DNA of 36,133 nt. Source: Deltaproteobacteria bacterium. Its GTDB lineage: Bacteria > Myxococcota_A > Polyangia > Haliangiales > Haliangiaceae. The notes beneath the pieces were generated by a model. The model was not told the origin of the DNA, did no database searches, and was given only the letters and a program-made list of their open reading frames with translations. The position numbers were made by a program, and so were the translations under genes. How positions within the stretch are numbered: the first letter of the stretch is position 1; every line of letters starts with the position of its first letter. Positions 18,544-29,855 of this stretch are shown here, piece after piece. The stretch covers positions 1 to 36,133 of the forward strand of contig JAIOQA010000280.1 of NCBI GenBank assembly GCA_021413675.1, given 5' to 3'.

Positions 18544-21500
18544 CGGATGAGCTCCTGGTAGTAGCGGCGGACGAGATCGTCGTAGCCCTGCGGCGCCTTG
18601 CGCTTCATCGCCTCGAGGATGTCCTCGCGGAAGGTCTCGGGCGCCTTGTACTCGTCGGCGCCGGGGATGCGGATCGGCTGATCGCCGGTCGAGCCCTGGC
18701 CCGAGGCCTGCTGCTGGCGCGCCGCGCCGCGCGCGCGGTCCTTGGCCTTGTCGAGCGCGTCGGCGGCGGCCCGCGCGTCCTCGCGCGCGCCCGACGGATC
18801 GCGGGCGCCGAGCCGGCCCTCGGCGGAGGTCATGCGGCCACTGGCCTCGCCGACCCGCTTGGCGATCTCGTCGCCGGCCGAGCCCGGCAGCTCGGGCGCC
18901 GCGGCCTTGGCCTTGTCGGTGAGCTTCTGCGCGCGATCCTTCGCGTCGTGCTGGCGGCGGCGCAGCTGCTCGAGCTGCTTGCGATCGTCCGGCGTCAGGA
19001 TCTGATCCGGCGACGGCGACAGCTCCTCGAGCTCGGCGACCAGCTTCTTGGTCGCGGGCAGCGCGCGCTCGGTGGCCTCGAGCGCGTCCGCGGTCTCGCG
19101 CGCCCACGGCGACCGGGGATCGTCGTCGATCGCGGCCTCGAGCTCGGCGGCGATCGTGTCGAGGCTCTGCTTGGCCTGGCGCGCCATGCCCAGCGCCTCG
19201 GCGATGTCGCCGTCGCCCAGCATCTGATCGAGATCGGTCAGGCGGTGGCGCACGATGTCGAGCTCCTCCTTGGCGAACGGCGTCAGGCCGGCCTCGGGGA
19301 TGTCGTCGATGCGCTCGCGCAGGCGATCGACCTCGCCCTGCAGGCGGCGGCGGGCGTCGCGCGCGCGGTCCTCCATCATCCGATCGGCGCGCTCGGCGTA
19401 GCGCTGGAACAGCTCGTCGGTCGCGCTGGCGATCGCGCGCTGATCGCCGGCGAGGTCGCTGAGGTCGTTCATCAGCTCGTCGAGCTTCTTCTCCGACTCG
19501 CCGAACTTGTCGCCGCGCAGGGCGCCCAGCGACTGCTCCATCGCCGCGGTCGCGTCGTCGAGGCGCTGGCCGCACTTCGCGAGCTGGGCCTGGGCGCCGG
19601 CGGTGTCGCCGGCCGCGAACAGCTTGCGGACCTCCTCGAGGCAGCCCTCGGCGCGCTGATCGGCGAGCGCGTCGGCGTGGACGAACTGATCGAGCACGTC
19701 CTCGGCCATGCCGCCGCGCTTCTGCGCGATCTCGCCCAGCAGCCCATCGATCGTGCGCAGCTCGCGCTCGATCTCGGCCTTGAGCTTGGGGTCGCCGGTC
19801 TTGGCGTAGGTGTCCATCAGCTCGGCGAGCCGGCGCTGGTGGGTCGCGAGCTCGTCGGCCACATCCAGCAGGCCCTCCATCTGCTCGCGATCGATCCAGT
19901 CGGCCAGCGCGATCGCGTCGTCCTCGAGCTCGGCGACCACGCCGCGATCGGTGAACACGAACCGCGCCGCCGAGCCCTTGGGCCGATCGCCGGCGGGGCG
20001 GGGCAGCTTGTCGAGGATCTTGCCCTCGGCGACGACCAGCTTGTTGAGCTTGCCGCGCATCGCCTCGAGCGCCTTGGGCAGCGCCTTGTCGGCCATCGCG
20101 TCGTCGCGGTAGGCCGCGACCAGCGTGCCCAGCTCGACGACGATCTCGGCGCCCTGCTTGTGCAGCTGCTCGCGCGCGTCGAGGTCATCGGGGTCGACGG
20201 TCAGCCGGCCGCCGAGCGACGCGACGACCTTCTCGGCGGTCTCCTGCTGGCGCGCGAGCGACTGCTCGTGGCGCTGGCGCGGGCTCCACACCCGCAGCTT
20301 GTACGACCGCGACACGCCGACGTTGGGGCCGCGCACGCTGTCGGTGTCCTTGGCCTCGAGGTGGTACGTGATCTCGGCGCCTGGCGGCAGCGGCACCTCG
20401 GCGAGGTCCCAGACCAGCTTGCCCTGGGCGCGGCCCGAGGCGCCGGGCGCGGCGATCGGCACCGGGCGCCGGCCGTGCTCGTGACCGGTCTCCCAGACCA
20501 GCTCCGCCGAGGCCACGCCGAAATCGTCCTCGATGACGTAGGCCAGCTCGACCCGCTTCATCGCGGTGACGTCGAGCTCGTCGGCGGGCGCGTAGAGCTG
20601 CACCGCCGGTGGTTGATCGACCTCGAGCTCGAGCTGGTGGGGCGTGGCCTCGATGACCTTGACGTGCTGGCCGTCCTCGAGCTGGAAGCGGTAGCGCGCC
20701 GGGGTCGTGACCGCGAAGCGCCCGCGCAGGGTCGCCTTCGCGCGCGGCGGCGCGTTCGGATCGGTGGACGCGTGCGGATCGATCAGCGGCACCTCGATCG
20801 GCTCGCTGCCATCGGTCGGCTCGATGATGATCTGGCCCCGGGTCGCGGCGGTGAGCGCGGTGGTGGTGATCGTGACCTGGGTGCCGGGCAGCGCGCGGAA
20901 GTCGCCGGTCGTCGACGGCAGCACCGTCGGCGCGCGCCGCGTGTACGGCGGGTAGACCAGCTCGAGCTGCAGATCGCCGACCAGCGGCACCGGCGACAGC
21001 GCCGCGCCATCGAACGGGCGGCGCGGCCCGACGACCAGCTGGTGCCAGCCGTCCTCGACGATCGACGGCGCGACCGCGAGCACGGCGCCGTGCAGCGCGA
21101 TCACGCCGGCCAGCGCCCACGCCGCCTGGGTCACCGGCGCGCGCGGCACCAGCGTGTCCGGCTCGACGGCCGCGACCCGCTTGGCGGTCGCGCCGACCAG
21201 CGCGGTGACCAGATCCGATGAAGGCGCGCCCGGCCCGCCGATCGGCCCGGCGAGCTCGACCGCCGACAGCAGATCCGAGCGCAGCGGCGCGACCTTCGCG
21301 CCGATGTAGCGCGCCATGTGCGCGTCGCTCTTCCAGCGACGGCGCGGCACGATCGCACCGAGGGTGATCGCGGCGGTGATCGCGATCGCCGCGCACAGCC
21401 CCGCGGTGGCGAGGATCGCGACCGCAGTCGCGCGCGTCCCGACGAGCAGCTGCGCGCACACCGGCGCGATCAGCGCGAGGCCCGCGCACGCCACCAGGGC

Positions 21501-21641
21501 CCACAGCGTCCACCGGGCGCCTTCGCGCCGGTAGACGATCGAGCGGACCCGAGCGAGAAAGCTGCGGATGGAGTCGAGGCTGGACACGGGACGAGCGCGG
21601 TGCGGAGCGCGAATGATAGCGCGTGGATCTCGGTCCGACAT
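18540..21641 (-). CDS. DUF4175-like large membrane protein with long coiled-coil region
   Basis: This 1033-residue protein is the first gene of the minus-strand operon. The start is placed at ATG 21641 (MSDRDPRAII); the frame is open to 21797 but that part overlaps the divergent sigma-factor gene, and a GTG at 21587 is an alternative. Two membrane helices lie at about 45-67 and 72-97 and a third near 180. Next come beta-rich periplasmic-looking domains (LELVYPPYTRRAPTVLP) and a very long charged helical region full of Lys/Glu/Asp and heptad patterns (for example DELMNDLSDLAGDQRAIAS). It resembles DUF4175-type proteins found beside MoxR/DUF58/VWA genes. A structural role in that complex is likely but unproven. 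Confidence 0.8.
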   Translation of the reverse strand: MSDRDPRAIIRAPHRARPVSSLDSIRSFLARVRSIVYRREGARWTLWALVACAGLALIAPVCAQLLVGTRATAVAILATAGLCAAIAITAAITLGAIVPRRRWKSDAHMARYIGAKVAPLRSDLLSAVELAGPIGGPGAPSSDLVTALVGATAKRVAAVEPDTLVPRAPVTQAAWALAGVIALHGAVLAVAPSIVEDGWHQLVVGPRRPFDGAALSPVPLVGDLQLELVYPPYTRRAPTVLPSTTGDFRALPGTQVTITTTALTAATRGQIIIEPTDGSEPIEVPLIDPHASTDPNAPPRAKATLRGRFAVTTPARYRFQLEDGQHVKVIEATPHQLELEVDQPPAVQLYAPADELDVTAMKRVELAYVIEDDFGVASAELVWETGHEHGRRPVPIAAPGASGRAQGKLVWDLAEVPLPPGAEITYHLEAKDTDSVRGPNVGVSRSYKLRVWSPRQRHEQSLARQQETAEKVVASLGGRLTVDPDDLDAREQLHKQGAEIVVELGTLVAAYRDDAMADKALPKALEAMRGKLNKLVVAEGKILDKLPRPAGDRPKGSAARFVFTDRGVVAELEDDAIALADWIDREQMEGLLDVADELATHQRRLAELMDTYAKTGDPKLKAEIERELRTIDGLLGEIAQKRGGMAEDVLDQFVHADALADQRAEGCLEEVRKLFAAGDTAGAQAQLAKCGQRLDDATAAMEQSLGALRGDKFGESEKKLDELMNDLSDLAGDQRAIASATDELFQRYAERADRMMEDRARDARRRLQGEVDRLRERIDDIPEAGLTPFAKEELDIVRHRLTDLDQMLGDGDIAEALGMARQAKQSLDTIAAELEAAIDDDPRSPWARETADALEATERALPATKKLVAELEELSPSPDQILTPDDRKQLEQLRRRQHDAKDRAQKLTDKAKAAAPELPGSAGDEIAKRVGEASGRMTSAEGRLGARDPSGAREDARAAADALDKAKDRARGAARQQQASGQGSTGDQPIRIPGADEYKAPETFREDILEAMKRKAPQGYDDLVRRYYQELIR

Positions 21642-21670
21642 GCGCGATCCCCGTACTGCCGCGAGGTCGG

Positions 21671-21679
21671 TGATATAAC
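21671..21679 (+). promoter_or_regulatory. Extended -10 of the ECF sigma operon, possibly bidirectional
   Basis: TGATATAAC is an extended -10 (TGn plus TATAAC) ending 8 nt before GTG 21688, so the sigma-factor mRNA may be leaderless. On the other strand the same AT-rich patch reads TATATC, about 30 nt upstream of the start of the divergent DUF4175-like gene. The whole divergent gap is only 46 bp. Confidence 0.5.
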
Positions 21680-21687
21680 CGCCGCGG

Positions 21688-22473
21688 GTGAATAAGCGAG
21701 CCCAGCCGGCGTCGATCCCGCATGCTGCGCGAGACCACGTGGACGACAACGAGCTCGTCAACGCGGCCCGCGCAGGTGATCGCGATGCATTTCGCACCCT
21801 GTTCCAGCGTTATCACCGGCGCGCGTACTCGCTGGCCTACGGCGTAGTCCACAACGCCGACGATGCGCTGGACGTGGTCCAGGATGCTTTCATCAAGGCT
21901 CACCGTTACTTGGACAAGTTCGAAGGAACCTCCAGCTTCTACACCTGGCTCTACCGGATCGTCATGAACCTCGCCATCGACCACCTCCGCAAGCACCGCA
22001 AGTCGCGGGCGGTCGACTTCACCGATCAGACGGTGACCGAGGACGACGCGGCGGTCGGCGACCAGGACCTGCTGCCCCGGATCCTGGGCGGCCACCCCGG
22101 TCGGGCGCTCGCCGACAAGCAGATCCGGATCCGCATCGAGGCCGCGCTGGCCGAGCTCTCGGAGAACCACCGCGCCGTGCTGGTGATGCGCGAGCTCGAG
22201 GGCCTGTCCTACGAGGAGATGGCGACGGTGATGGGCTGCTCGAAGGGCACCATCATGTCGCGCCTCTTCCACGCCCGGAAGAACATGCAGCGCCGGCTGC
22301 TCGACCTGATCGACCACCCGTCGGCGGAGCTGCTCAAGGAGCTCGGCATCAAGGCCGGCACCGACACCAGCGTTCCGCCCGACGCCGAGCCCCCCGACCC
22401 CGACGATCCCGACGACTCCGCCACCAAGGCGGCGCCTGCGCGCGCCCTCAAGACCCCCCGGAAGGCCCCGTGA
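21688..22473 (+). CDS. ECF-type RNA polymerase sigma factor
   Basis: This is a 261-residue sigma-70 family factor of the extracytoplasmic-function group. Region 2 spans about 35-104, with [20 protein letters not shown] and the core-binding/-10 helix [20 protein letters not shown]. Region 4 spans about 152-205 ([20 protein letters not shown], then a helix-turn-helix with [20 protein letters not shown]). Domain 3 is absent, as expected for the group. The Asp/Pro-rich tail after residue 222 is longer than usual. The start is GTG 21688; a GTG at 21739 is possible. The stop overlaps the next gene (GTGA), pairing it with a probable anti-sigma factor. Confidence 0.95.
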   Translation: MNKRAQPASIPHAARDHVDDNELVNAARAGDRDAFRTLFQRYHRRAYSLAYGVVHNADDALDVVQDAFIKAHRYLDKFEGTSSFYTWLYRIVMNLAIDHLRKHRKSRAVDFTDQTVTEDDAAVGDQDLLPRILGGHPGRALADKQIRIRIEAALAELSENHRAVLVMRELEGLSYEEMATVMGCSKGTIMSRLFHARKNMQRRLLDLIDHPSAELLKELGIKAGTDTSVPPDAEPPDPDDPDDSATKAAPARALKTPRKAP

Positions 22474-23063
22474 CCCGGCTTCGCGACCACGACCTGATGC
22501 AGCTCGCCGACGACGAGCTCGACGCGGCCAGCGCGGCCGAGGTCGAGCGCGCGCTCGCGCTGCCCGAGAACGCCGCCGCGCGCGATCGGCTCGAGGGCGT
22601 GCGCGAGCTGGGCGAGCTGGTCCGCGGCCACCTCGAGCTGCGCGCCGACGAGGTCGAGGACCGCCTCGGCGCGATGTGGGCCGAGGTCGACAAGCAGCTC
22701 GACCTGGTCGCCGCGCCGGTGCCGGCGGCGCGCCCGGTGCCGGTTCGGCCCGGCGCCTGGGCCCGGCTGACCGCGTGGTTCTCGGCGCACCGGACCCACG
22801 TCGCCACCGGCCTGGTCTCCGCCGGCGCGGTCGCCGCGCTGATGTTGCTCGTGACCCCCGGCGGCAAGGACCGGGTGATCACCCGCACCGTCAATGTCTC
22901 GCCCCCGATCCCGCCGACCATCCCGGTCGTGCTCAAGCGCGAGGCGCCGCAGGTCGAGTCGCTCGACACCCCCGGCGGCACCGGCACCGTGTTCACGTTC
23001 GAAGACGACGAGGGCGGCACCGCCGTCATCCTGGTGACGCCCAACGACGTGGAGGGAATCTGA
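22470..23063 (+). CDS. Single-pass membrane protein, probable anti-sigma factor
   Basis: This 197-residue protein is translated from GTG 22470, overlapping the sigma-factor stop. The cytoplasmic part begins [20 protein letters not shown], the pattern of anti-sigma N-terminal domains, and is helical to about residue 80. One membrane helix lies at about 111-128 ([18 protein letters not shown]), and an extracytoplasmic tail of about 70 residues follows. The protein contains no Cys at all, so it is not a classical zinc-binding (HxxxCxxC) anti-sigma factor. The assignment rests on position, overlap and topology. Binding should hold the ECF factor at the membrane until an envelope signal arrives. 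Confidence 0.75.
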   Translation: MTRLRDHDLMQLADDELDAASAAEVERALALPENAAARDRLEGVRELGELVRGHLELRADEVEDRLGAMWAEVDKQLDLVAAPVPAARPVPVRPGAWARLTAWFSAHRTHVATGLVSAGAVAALMLLVTPGGKDRVITRTVNVSPPIPPTIPVVLKREAPQVESLDTPGGTGTVFTFEDDEGGTAVILVTPNDVEGI

Positions 23064-23539
23064 TGTTCTCCAAGCCAACGATACTCTGCGTCGCGCTCGC
23101 CGTGGCCGGCGTCGCGCTGGCCGCCCCGGGGCGCGCGCTCGCCGACGACACCGCCTCGTGCAGCGTCATCGAGATCGGCGCGACCAACGCCAAGGATCCG
23201 AGCATCCCGCCCGGCCTGAAGCCGCTCGAGAAGAAGCTCAAGAAGCCGCCGCTGTCGTCGTGGAACAGCTTCAAGGTGATGTCGTCCACCACGCTCAACC
23301 TGAGCGCGATGCGCGCGGCGCCGGTCAAGCTCGCGACCGGCCAGGCCTCCTTGATGCTGCGCGAGATCGAGAAGCGCGAGGGCAAGCGCCCGCGCCTGGC
23401 GCTCGCGGTCACGATGGACGACGCCAGCGGCAAGCGCGTCGTCGACAGCAAGGTCTCGGTCGATGCGGGCGACACGCTGATGGTCGGCAGCCTCGTGAAC
23501 GACGACGGCCACTTCCTCGCGATCTCCTGCAAGCCCTGA
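23063..23539 (+). CDS. Small secreted protein, third gene of the ECF unit
   Basis: This is a 158-residue exported protein of unknown family. The ATG at 23063 overlaps the preceding stop (TGATG), with GGAGGG about 6 nt upstream. The signal peptide [20 protein letters not shown] ends near PGRALA-D. The mature part holds two Cys (in TASCSVIEI and AISCKP, at the two ends), which could form a disulfide, and a beta-rich core (LALAVTMDDASGKRVVDSKV). Co-translation with the sigma and anti-sigma genes suggests it is either a ligand or modulator of the signal pathway or its output. Nothing in the sequence decides between these. Confidence 0.75.
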   Translation: MFSKPTILCVALAVAGVALAAPGRALADDTASCSVIEIGATNAKDPSIPPGLKPLEKKLKKPPLSSWNSFKVMSSTTLNLSAMRAAPVKLATGQASLMLREIEKREGKRPRLALAVTMDDASGKRVVDSKVSVDAGDTLMVGSLVNDDGHFLAISCKP

Positions 23540-23593
23540 CCGCCCGGCGGCCGGACGATTCCGCGGCGCGGTGTCCGCCCAGCGCCCGAAAAA

Positions 23594-23606
23594 CTAACCC
23601 CGGACG
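23594..23606 (+). repeat. Isolated copy of the CTAACCCC motif
   Basis: CTAACCCCGGACG matches the core of the repeat array found around the transposase at the right end of the window. It lies in the 207-bp gap after the ECF operon. The rest of the gap shows no gene; a GC-rich imperfect repeat (tcgcgccac, twice near 23646-23680) is also present. Confidence 0.3.
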
Positions 23607-23731
23607 TCTTCACGGCTGGATGCGCCTGTAGGCCGCGTCACCGAATCGCGCCACAACCCGCCGTGATCGCGCCACGCGTGTAGGTCGGAGTAGGCGCGAT
23701 TCCTCGGGATTCCGCCGGCCGACTTCGGTGT

Positions 23732-23737
23732 TATACA
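23732..23737 (+). promoter_or_regulatory. -10-like hexamer 9 nt before the start codon (leaderless?)
   Basis: TATACA (or TTATAC one base earlier) ends 9 nt before ATG 23747, with no Shine-Dalgarno sequence between. The mRNA would begin within a few bases of the start codon. Confidence 0.4.
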
Positions 23738-23746
23738 GCCGCCTCT

Positions 23747-25972
23747 ATGCGGTGGCCCCGGTCCCCCATACACGCGCTGCGGCGACTGTCGCGGCGCGCG
23801 ATCATCCTGATCGCGGTCGCGGCGACCCTGGTCGGCCTGATCGTCGGCGGGCTGCTGGCCTATCCCCGCATCGGCGCCTGGGCGATCCGGTCCAAGGTCG
23901 TGCCCAAGCTGGCCGCCAAGCTCGGCCGCGACGTGATCGTCGGCGACATCGATGTCGGCTACGGCCACGCGACCCTCACCGACATCACCGTCCGCGGGCC
24001 CCACGATGGCGCCCGGCCGCTGGCCCAGGTCTCGAAGGTCGACATCGACTTCGGGTTCTGGGGCTCGCTGGTCGGCTCGGTCGATGTCGAGGACGTGGTG
24101 GTCGAGCGGCTCGCGATCGCGGTCCGCCGCGACGCCAGCGGCGTCGACAACGCCCAGGACGTGCTCGATCGGGTGCGCGGCCGTGGCGGCGCGGGCGGCG
24201 ACTCCACTAATGAGGGATCGAGCCTGCGGCCGGCGGCGATGTCCGTCCAGCACGTGTCGATCGAGGCGGTCGACGAGGGCTCGGGCGTGTTCGCCAAGGT
24301 CGGCGACGGCCAGATCGTCGCGAACGCCGGCCAGCCCATCGAGCTGCGGCTGCGCGACCTCGCGGCGACCACCACGATCGGCCAGTCGGCGGGCGCCGAC
24401 GCGATCAGCGCGCGCATCGATCCGCACGCCAAGGCCGGGCGGGTCATCACGATCGCCGGCGGCCGGGTCTCGCTCTGGCCCAAGATGGCGCTCACCGGCA
24501 TCGGCGGCACGATCGGCGACGGCGACGCGTCGGGCCGGTTCGGCGTCGATCTCGCCGGCGGCTACGGCGACGTCGAGGGCACGCTGTGGACCGCGAAGGG
24601 GTGGCTCGAGCCGGCGACCGCGACCGCGTCCTTGGCGCTCGACGCCGATCGCTTCACCCTCGACAAGCTCGCCCCGATCCTCGAGCGCTCGGCGGTCCTC
24701 GACTACGACAAGACCTCGGTCGACGCGTCCTTGCACATCGACGTCGCCGGCGCGGTCGCGACCTTCAGCGGCGGCTTCCACCTGCGCGGCCTCACGGTCA
24801 ACCACCCGATGATCGCCGACAAGCCGGTGGCCGACATCGACATCTCGGGCGACGTCGCCGGCAACTTCGATCGCGCCGCGCGGGTGCTCACGCTCGATCG
24901 CGGCGACTTCGTGTCGCGCGGCCTGCCGTTCTCGCTGACCGGCCACGGCGCCTTGCCCGGCGGGTTGCTCGCCGATGGCACCCGGCGGGTCGCGCGCGCG
25001 CTCGACGCCAAGCTCGTCATCCCGCCGGTGCCCTGCCAGCAGGCGCTCGAGGCGGTACCGCTCGAGATGGCGCCGTTCCTCGAGGGATTCCAGCTGAAGG
25101 GCACCTTCGACGCCGAGCTCCACGTCGCGATCGACTGGGCCAACCTCGACGCGACCCGGTTCACCGACGACAAGGAAGAGCACGTCGGGATCTTCAACTG
25201 CAAGGTGAAGAAGGCGCCCCCGGATCTCGGCTCGCGCCTGGCCGGCTCGTTCGAGCACGCGGTCGAGGTCGACAAGGACGACTGGGTGTCGTTCGTCGTC
25301 GGGCCCGAGAACCCCGACTTCGTGCCGATCGACCAGATCTCGCCGCACCTGCGCAACTCGATCATGTCGACCGAGGACTCGGCCTTCTATCACCACCGCG
25401 GCTTCATCGTTCACGAGTTCAAGAGCGCGCTGATCAAGAACCTCAAGGCCGGCGCGTTCCGCTACGGCGCGTCGTCGATCACGATGCAGCTGGTCAAGAA
25501 CGTCCTGCTCTATCGCGAGAAGACGCTGGCGCGGAAGTTCCAGGAGCTGTTCCTGACCTGGTACCTCGAGACCGCGCTGTCGAAGGATCGGCTGTTCGAG
25601 ATCTACCTGAACGTGATCGAGTACGGCCCCGGGCTCTACGGCATCGGGCCGGCGGCGCGGCACTACTTCGGCAAGGCGGCGGCCGACATCTCGCCGCGCG
25701 AGGCCGCGTTCTTCTCGTCGATCCTGCCCGCGCCCAAGCAGCGCTACGCGCAGTACTGCGAGGGCACGCTCAAGAAGTGGACCGAGGACAAGCTCGACCG
25801 GATCCTGAAGATCATGCTCGACCGCCAGCGGATCACGCAGGAGGAGTACGACCAGGCGATGGCGACGCCGCTGGTGTTCGTCAAGGACGGCAGCGAGACC
25901 GAGGCCGAGTGCCTCGAGCGCACCCGGCGCGCGATCAAGCGCGCGCGGCCGACCAACCCGATGCGCAAGTAG
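23747..25972 (+). CDS. AsmA-like domain fused to GT51 peptidoglycan glycosyltransferase
   Basis: This is a 741-residue protein with an unusual combination. A membrane helix lies at about 19-40 (AIILIAVAATLVGLIVGGLL). Residues about 45-490 look like an AsmA/DUF748-type beta-helical domain (VPKLAAKLGRDVIVGDIDVG, VSKVDIDFGFWGSLVGSVDV), the type thought to form lipid-transfer grooves. Residues about 500-700 are a GT51 glycosyltransferase: LRNSIMSTEDSAFYHHRGF with catalytic Glu543, then YGASSITMQLVKNVLL, ELFLTWYLETALSKDRLFEI and YLNVIEYGPGLYGIGPAA. No transpeptidase domain follows, so it should polymerise lipid II glycan strands without crosslinking them. Whether the AsmA-like part handles the lipid substrate is speculation. 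Confidence 0.88.
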   Translation: MRWPRSPIHALRRLSRRAIILIAVAATLVGLIVGGLLAYPRIGAWAIRSKVVPKLAAKLGRDVIVGDIDVGYGHATLTDITVRGPHDGARPLAQVSKVDIDFGFWGSLVGSVDVEDVVVERLAIAVRRDASGVDNAQDVLDRVRGRGGAGGDSTNEGSSLRPAAMSVQHVSIEAVDEGSGVFAKVGDGQIVANAGQPIELRLRDLAATTTIGQSAGADAISARIDPHAKAGRVITIAGGRVSLWPKMALTGIGGTIGDGDASGRFGVDLAGGYGDVEGTLWTAKGWLEPATATASLALDADRFTLDKLAPILERSAVLDYDKTSVDASLHIDVAGAVATFSGGFHLRGLTVNHPMIADKPVADIDISGDVAGNFDRAARVLTLDRGDFVSRGLPFSLTGHGALPGGLLADGTRRVARALDAKLVIPPVPCQQALEAVPLEMAPFLEGFQLKGTFDAELHVAIDWANLDATRFTDDKEEHVGIFNCKVKKAPPDLGSRLAGSFEHAVEVDKDDWVSFVVGPENPDFVPIDQISPHLRNSIMSTEDSAFYHHRGFIVHEFKSALIKNLKAGAFRYGASSITMQLVKNVLLYREKTLARKFQELFLTWYLETALSKDRLFEIYLNVIEYGPGLYGIGPAARHYFGKAAADISPREAAFFSSILPAPKQRYAQYCEGTLKKWTEDKLDRILKIMLDRQRITQEEYDQAMATPLVFVKDGSETEAECLERTRRAIKRARPTNPMRK

Positions 25973-25998
25973 CGCGGAGCCCCGAGGCCGGGCGTCGG

Positions 25999-26322
25999 CT
26001 ACGCGGTCGGCGCGGGCTGGCGGCCGGCGCGGCGGATGACGATCAGCGCGATCAGCCCCGCGGTCGCGGACACCGCGATGCCGATGCCCATCATCCAGTA
26101 GTAGTAGGCGCCGTCCTTCGCCGGACGGTTGCTGGTCCAGAAGCCGGACGGCTTCTCGTTGAGGATCTCCGGCGTCTTCATCGTGCTGGCCTTGAGCAGC
26201 GACGGATCGACCGCGGGCGGCGCGTCGTCGGGCGTGATCGCGCCGGGCGCGATCGGCGTATCGGCAGCCGCGGGCGCGACCGCGGCGCTGGCGAGCAGGA
26301 GGGCGAGGACGAGCCGGCGCAT
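25999..26322 (-). CDS. Small exported membrane protein (unknown)
   Basis: This is a 107-residue protein starting at ATG 26322. It has a signal peptide MRRLVLALLLASAAVAPAAA-D, a short Pro-rich segment, and a second hydrophobic segment near the C-terminus (YWMMGIGIAVSATAGLIALI) followed by the basic tail VIRRAGRQPAPTA. The likely topology is periplasmic with a C-terminal anchor and a short cytoplasmic tail. The longer frame to 26553 overlaps trmH and is not used. It is convergent with the AsmA-GT51 gene and divergent from trmH. No function can be proposed. Confidence 0.65.
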   Translation of the reverse strand: MRRLVLALLLASAAVAPAAADTPIAPGAITPDDAPPAVDPSLLKASTMKTPEILNEKPSGFWTSNRPAKDGAYYYWMMGIGIAVSATAGLIALIVIRRAGRQPAPTA

Positions 26323-26404
26323 GGGCGGGACGCTAGCACATGGGTTTCGGTTGGGCAGCGGGCAGGCGCGCCGTCGCCGACCGCGCGGTGGCTGCGGTTC
26401 CTGG

Positions 26405-26410
26405 TAGAAC
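26405..26410 (+). promoter_or_regulatory. -10-like hexamer 9 nt before trmH (leaderless?)
   Basis: TAGAAC lies 9 nt before ATG 26420, with no Shine-Dalgarno sequence between. The match is weaker than at 7516 or 21674, because the final T of TAnnnT is C. Confidence 0.3.
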
Positions 26411-26419
26411 CCTCCGGCC

Positions 26420-27181
26420 ATGTCTGACGAGATCGACCGGCTGATCGAGGTCCACGGCCACGCGCGGGTGCTCGAGGCGCTGTTGCCCTGCCTGTCCGAC
26501 GATCGGATCGCGCGCATCGACGAGGTCCTCGACGCCCGCCTCGACAGCGTCACGGCGATCGTCGAGGACGTCTACGATCCGCACAACGCGGCCGCGGCGA
26601 TCCGCTCGTGCGAGGGCCTGGGCGTGCACACGCTGCACGTCGTCGAGCGCGAGCACACGTTCGCGGCCTCGAAGGGCGTGACGATCGGCGGCCACCGCTG
26701 GATGCAGCTCGCGCGCTGGCCGCAGGTCGCGGACTGCGCGGCGGCGCTGCGCGCCCGGGGCTACACCGTCTGGGGCACGCTGCCGGGCGCCGCGCAGTCG
26801 ATCGAGACGATCGACGTCAGCCGGCCGGTCGCGGTGGTCTTCGGCAACGAGCGGGTCGGCATGTCCGAGGAGGCGATCGCCGCGTGCGATGGCGCGGTCG
26901 GCATCCCGATGTTCGGGATGAGCCAGTCCTTCAACCTCTCGGTCTCGGTCGCGCTCGTGATGAACCGGCTTACGACCCGGCGGCGCGCGCTGCTGGGCGC
27001 GGTCGGTGATCTCCCGGCGGAGGTGAAGGATCGCCTGCGCGCGCGGTGGGTTGCCCTGAAGATCCGCGGTGCTGCCTCGATCGTCGAGCGCGCCGTGTCC
27101 GCCGCGACACGCCCGGATGTGGCACTCGGCCCGCAGTCGGGCGAGAATTCGCGCGAGACCGTCGAACTCGACGAGTCGTAG
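26420..27181 (+). CDS. trmH: tRNA (guanosine-2'-O-)-methyltransferase, SpoU/TrmH family
   Basis: TrmH uses S-adenosylmethionine to methylate the 2'-OH of G18 in tRNA. The 253-residue protein shows the three SPOUT knot motifs: DPHNAAAAIRSCEGLGVHTL (53-72), VAVVFGNERVGMSEEAI (137-153) and IPMFGMSQSFNLSVSVAL (162-179). The N-terminal extension (RIDEVLDARLDSVTAIVEDV) and the C-terminal helical tail are also TrmH-like, which separates it from the rRNA enzyme RlmB. Exact substrate specificity (G18 versus broader) cannot be read from the sequence. It precedes the PBP gene by 73 bp in the same direction. Confidence 0.9.
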   Translation: MSDEIDRLIEVHGHARVLEALLPCLSDDRIARIDEVLDARLDSVTAIVEDVYDPHNAAAAIRSCEGLGVHTLHVVEREHTFAASKGVTIGGHRWMQLARWPQVADCAAALRARGYTVWGTLPGAAQSIETIDVSRPVAVVFGNERVGMSEEAIAACDGAVGIPMFGMSQSFNLSVSVALVMNRLTTRRRALLGAVGDLPAEVKDRLRARWVALKIRGAASIVERAVSAATRPDVALGPQSGENSRETVELDES

Positions 27182-27254
27182 CGCCTCCGCGCCCCGGGCG
27201 CGCCTCGCCGATCAGGTATCGACCTTGCAGCGTCAACGATCCAAGAAGCCGTCC

Positions 27255-29851
<2,597 letters not shown>

Positions 29852-29855
<4 letters not shown>

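Noticed and set aside
21642..21797. Longer N-terminus of the DUF4175-like protein
   Set aside because: It would run into the divergent ECF sigma gene and its promoter, and the extra residues show no conserved feature.
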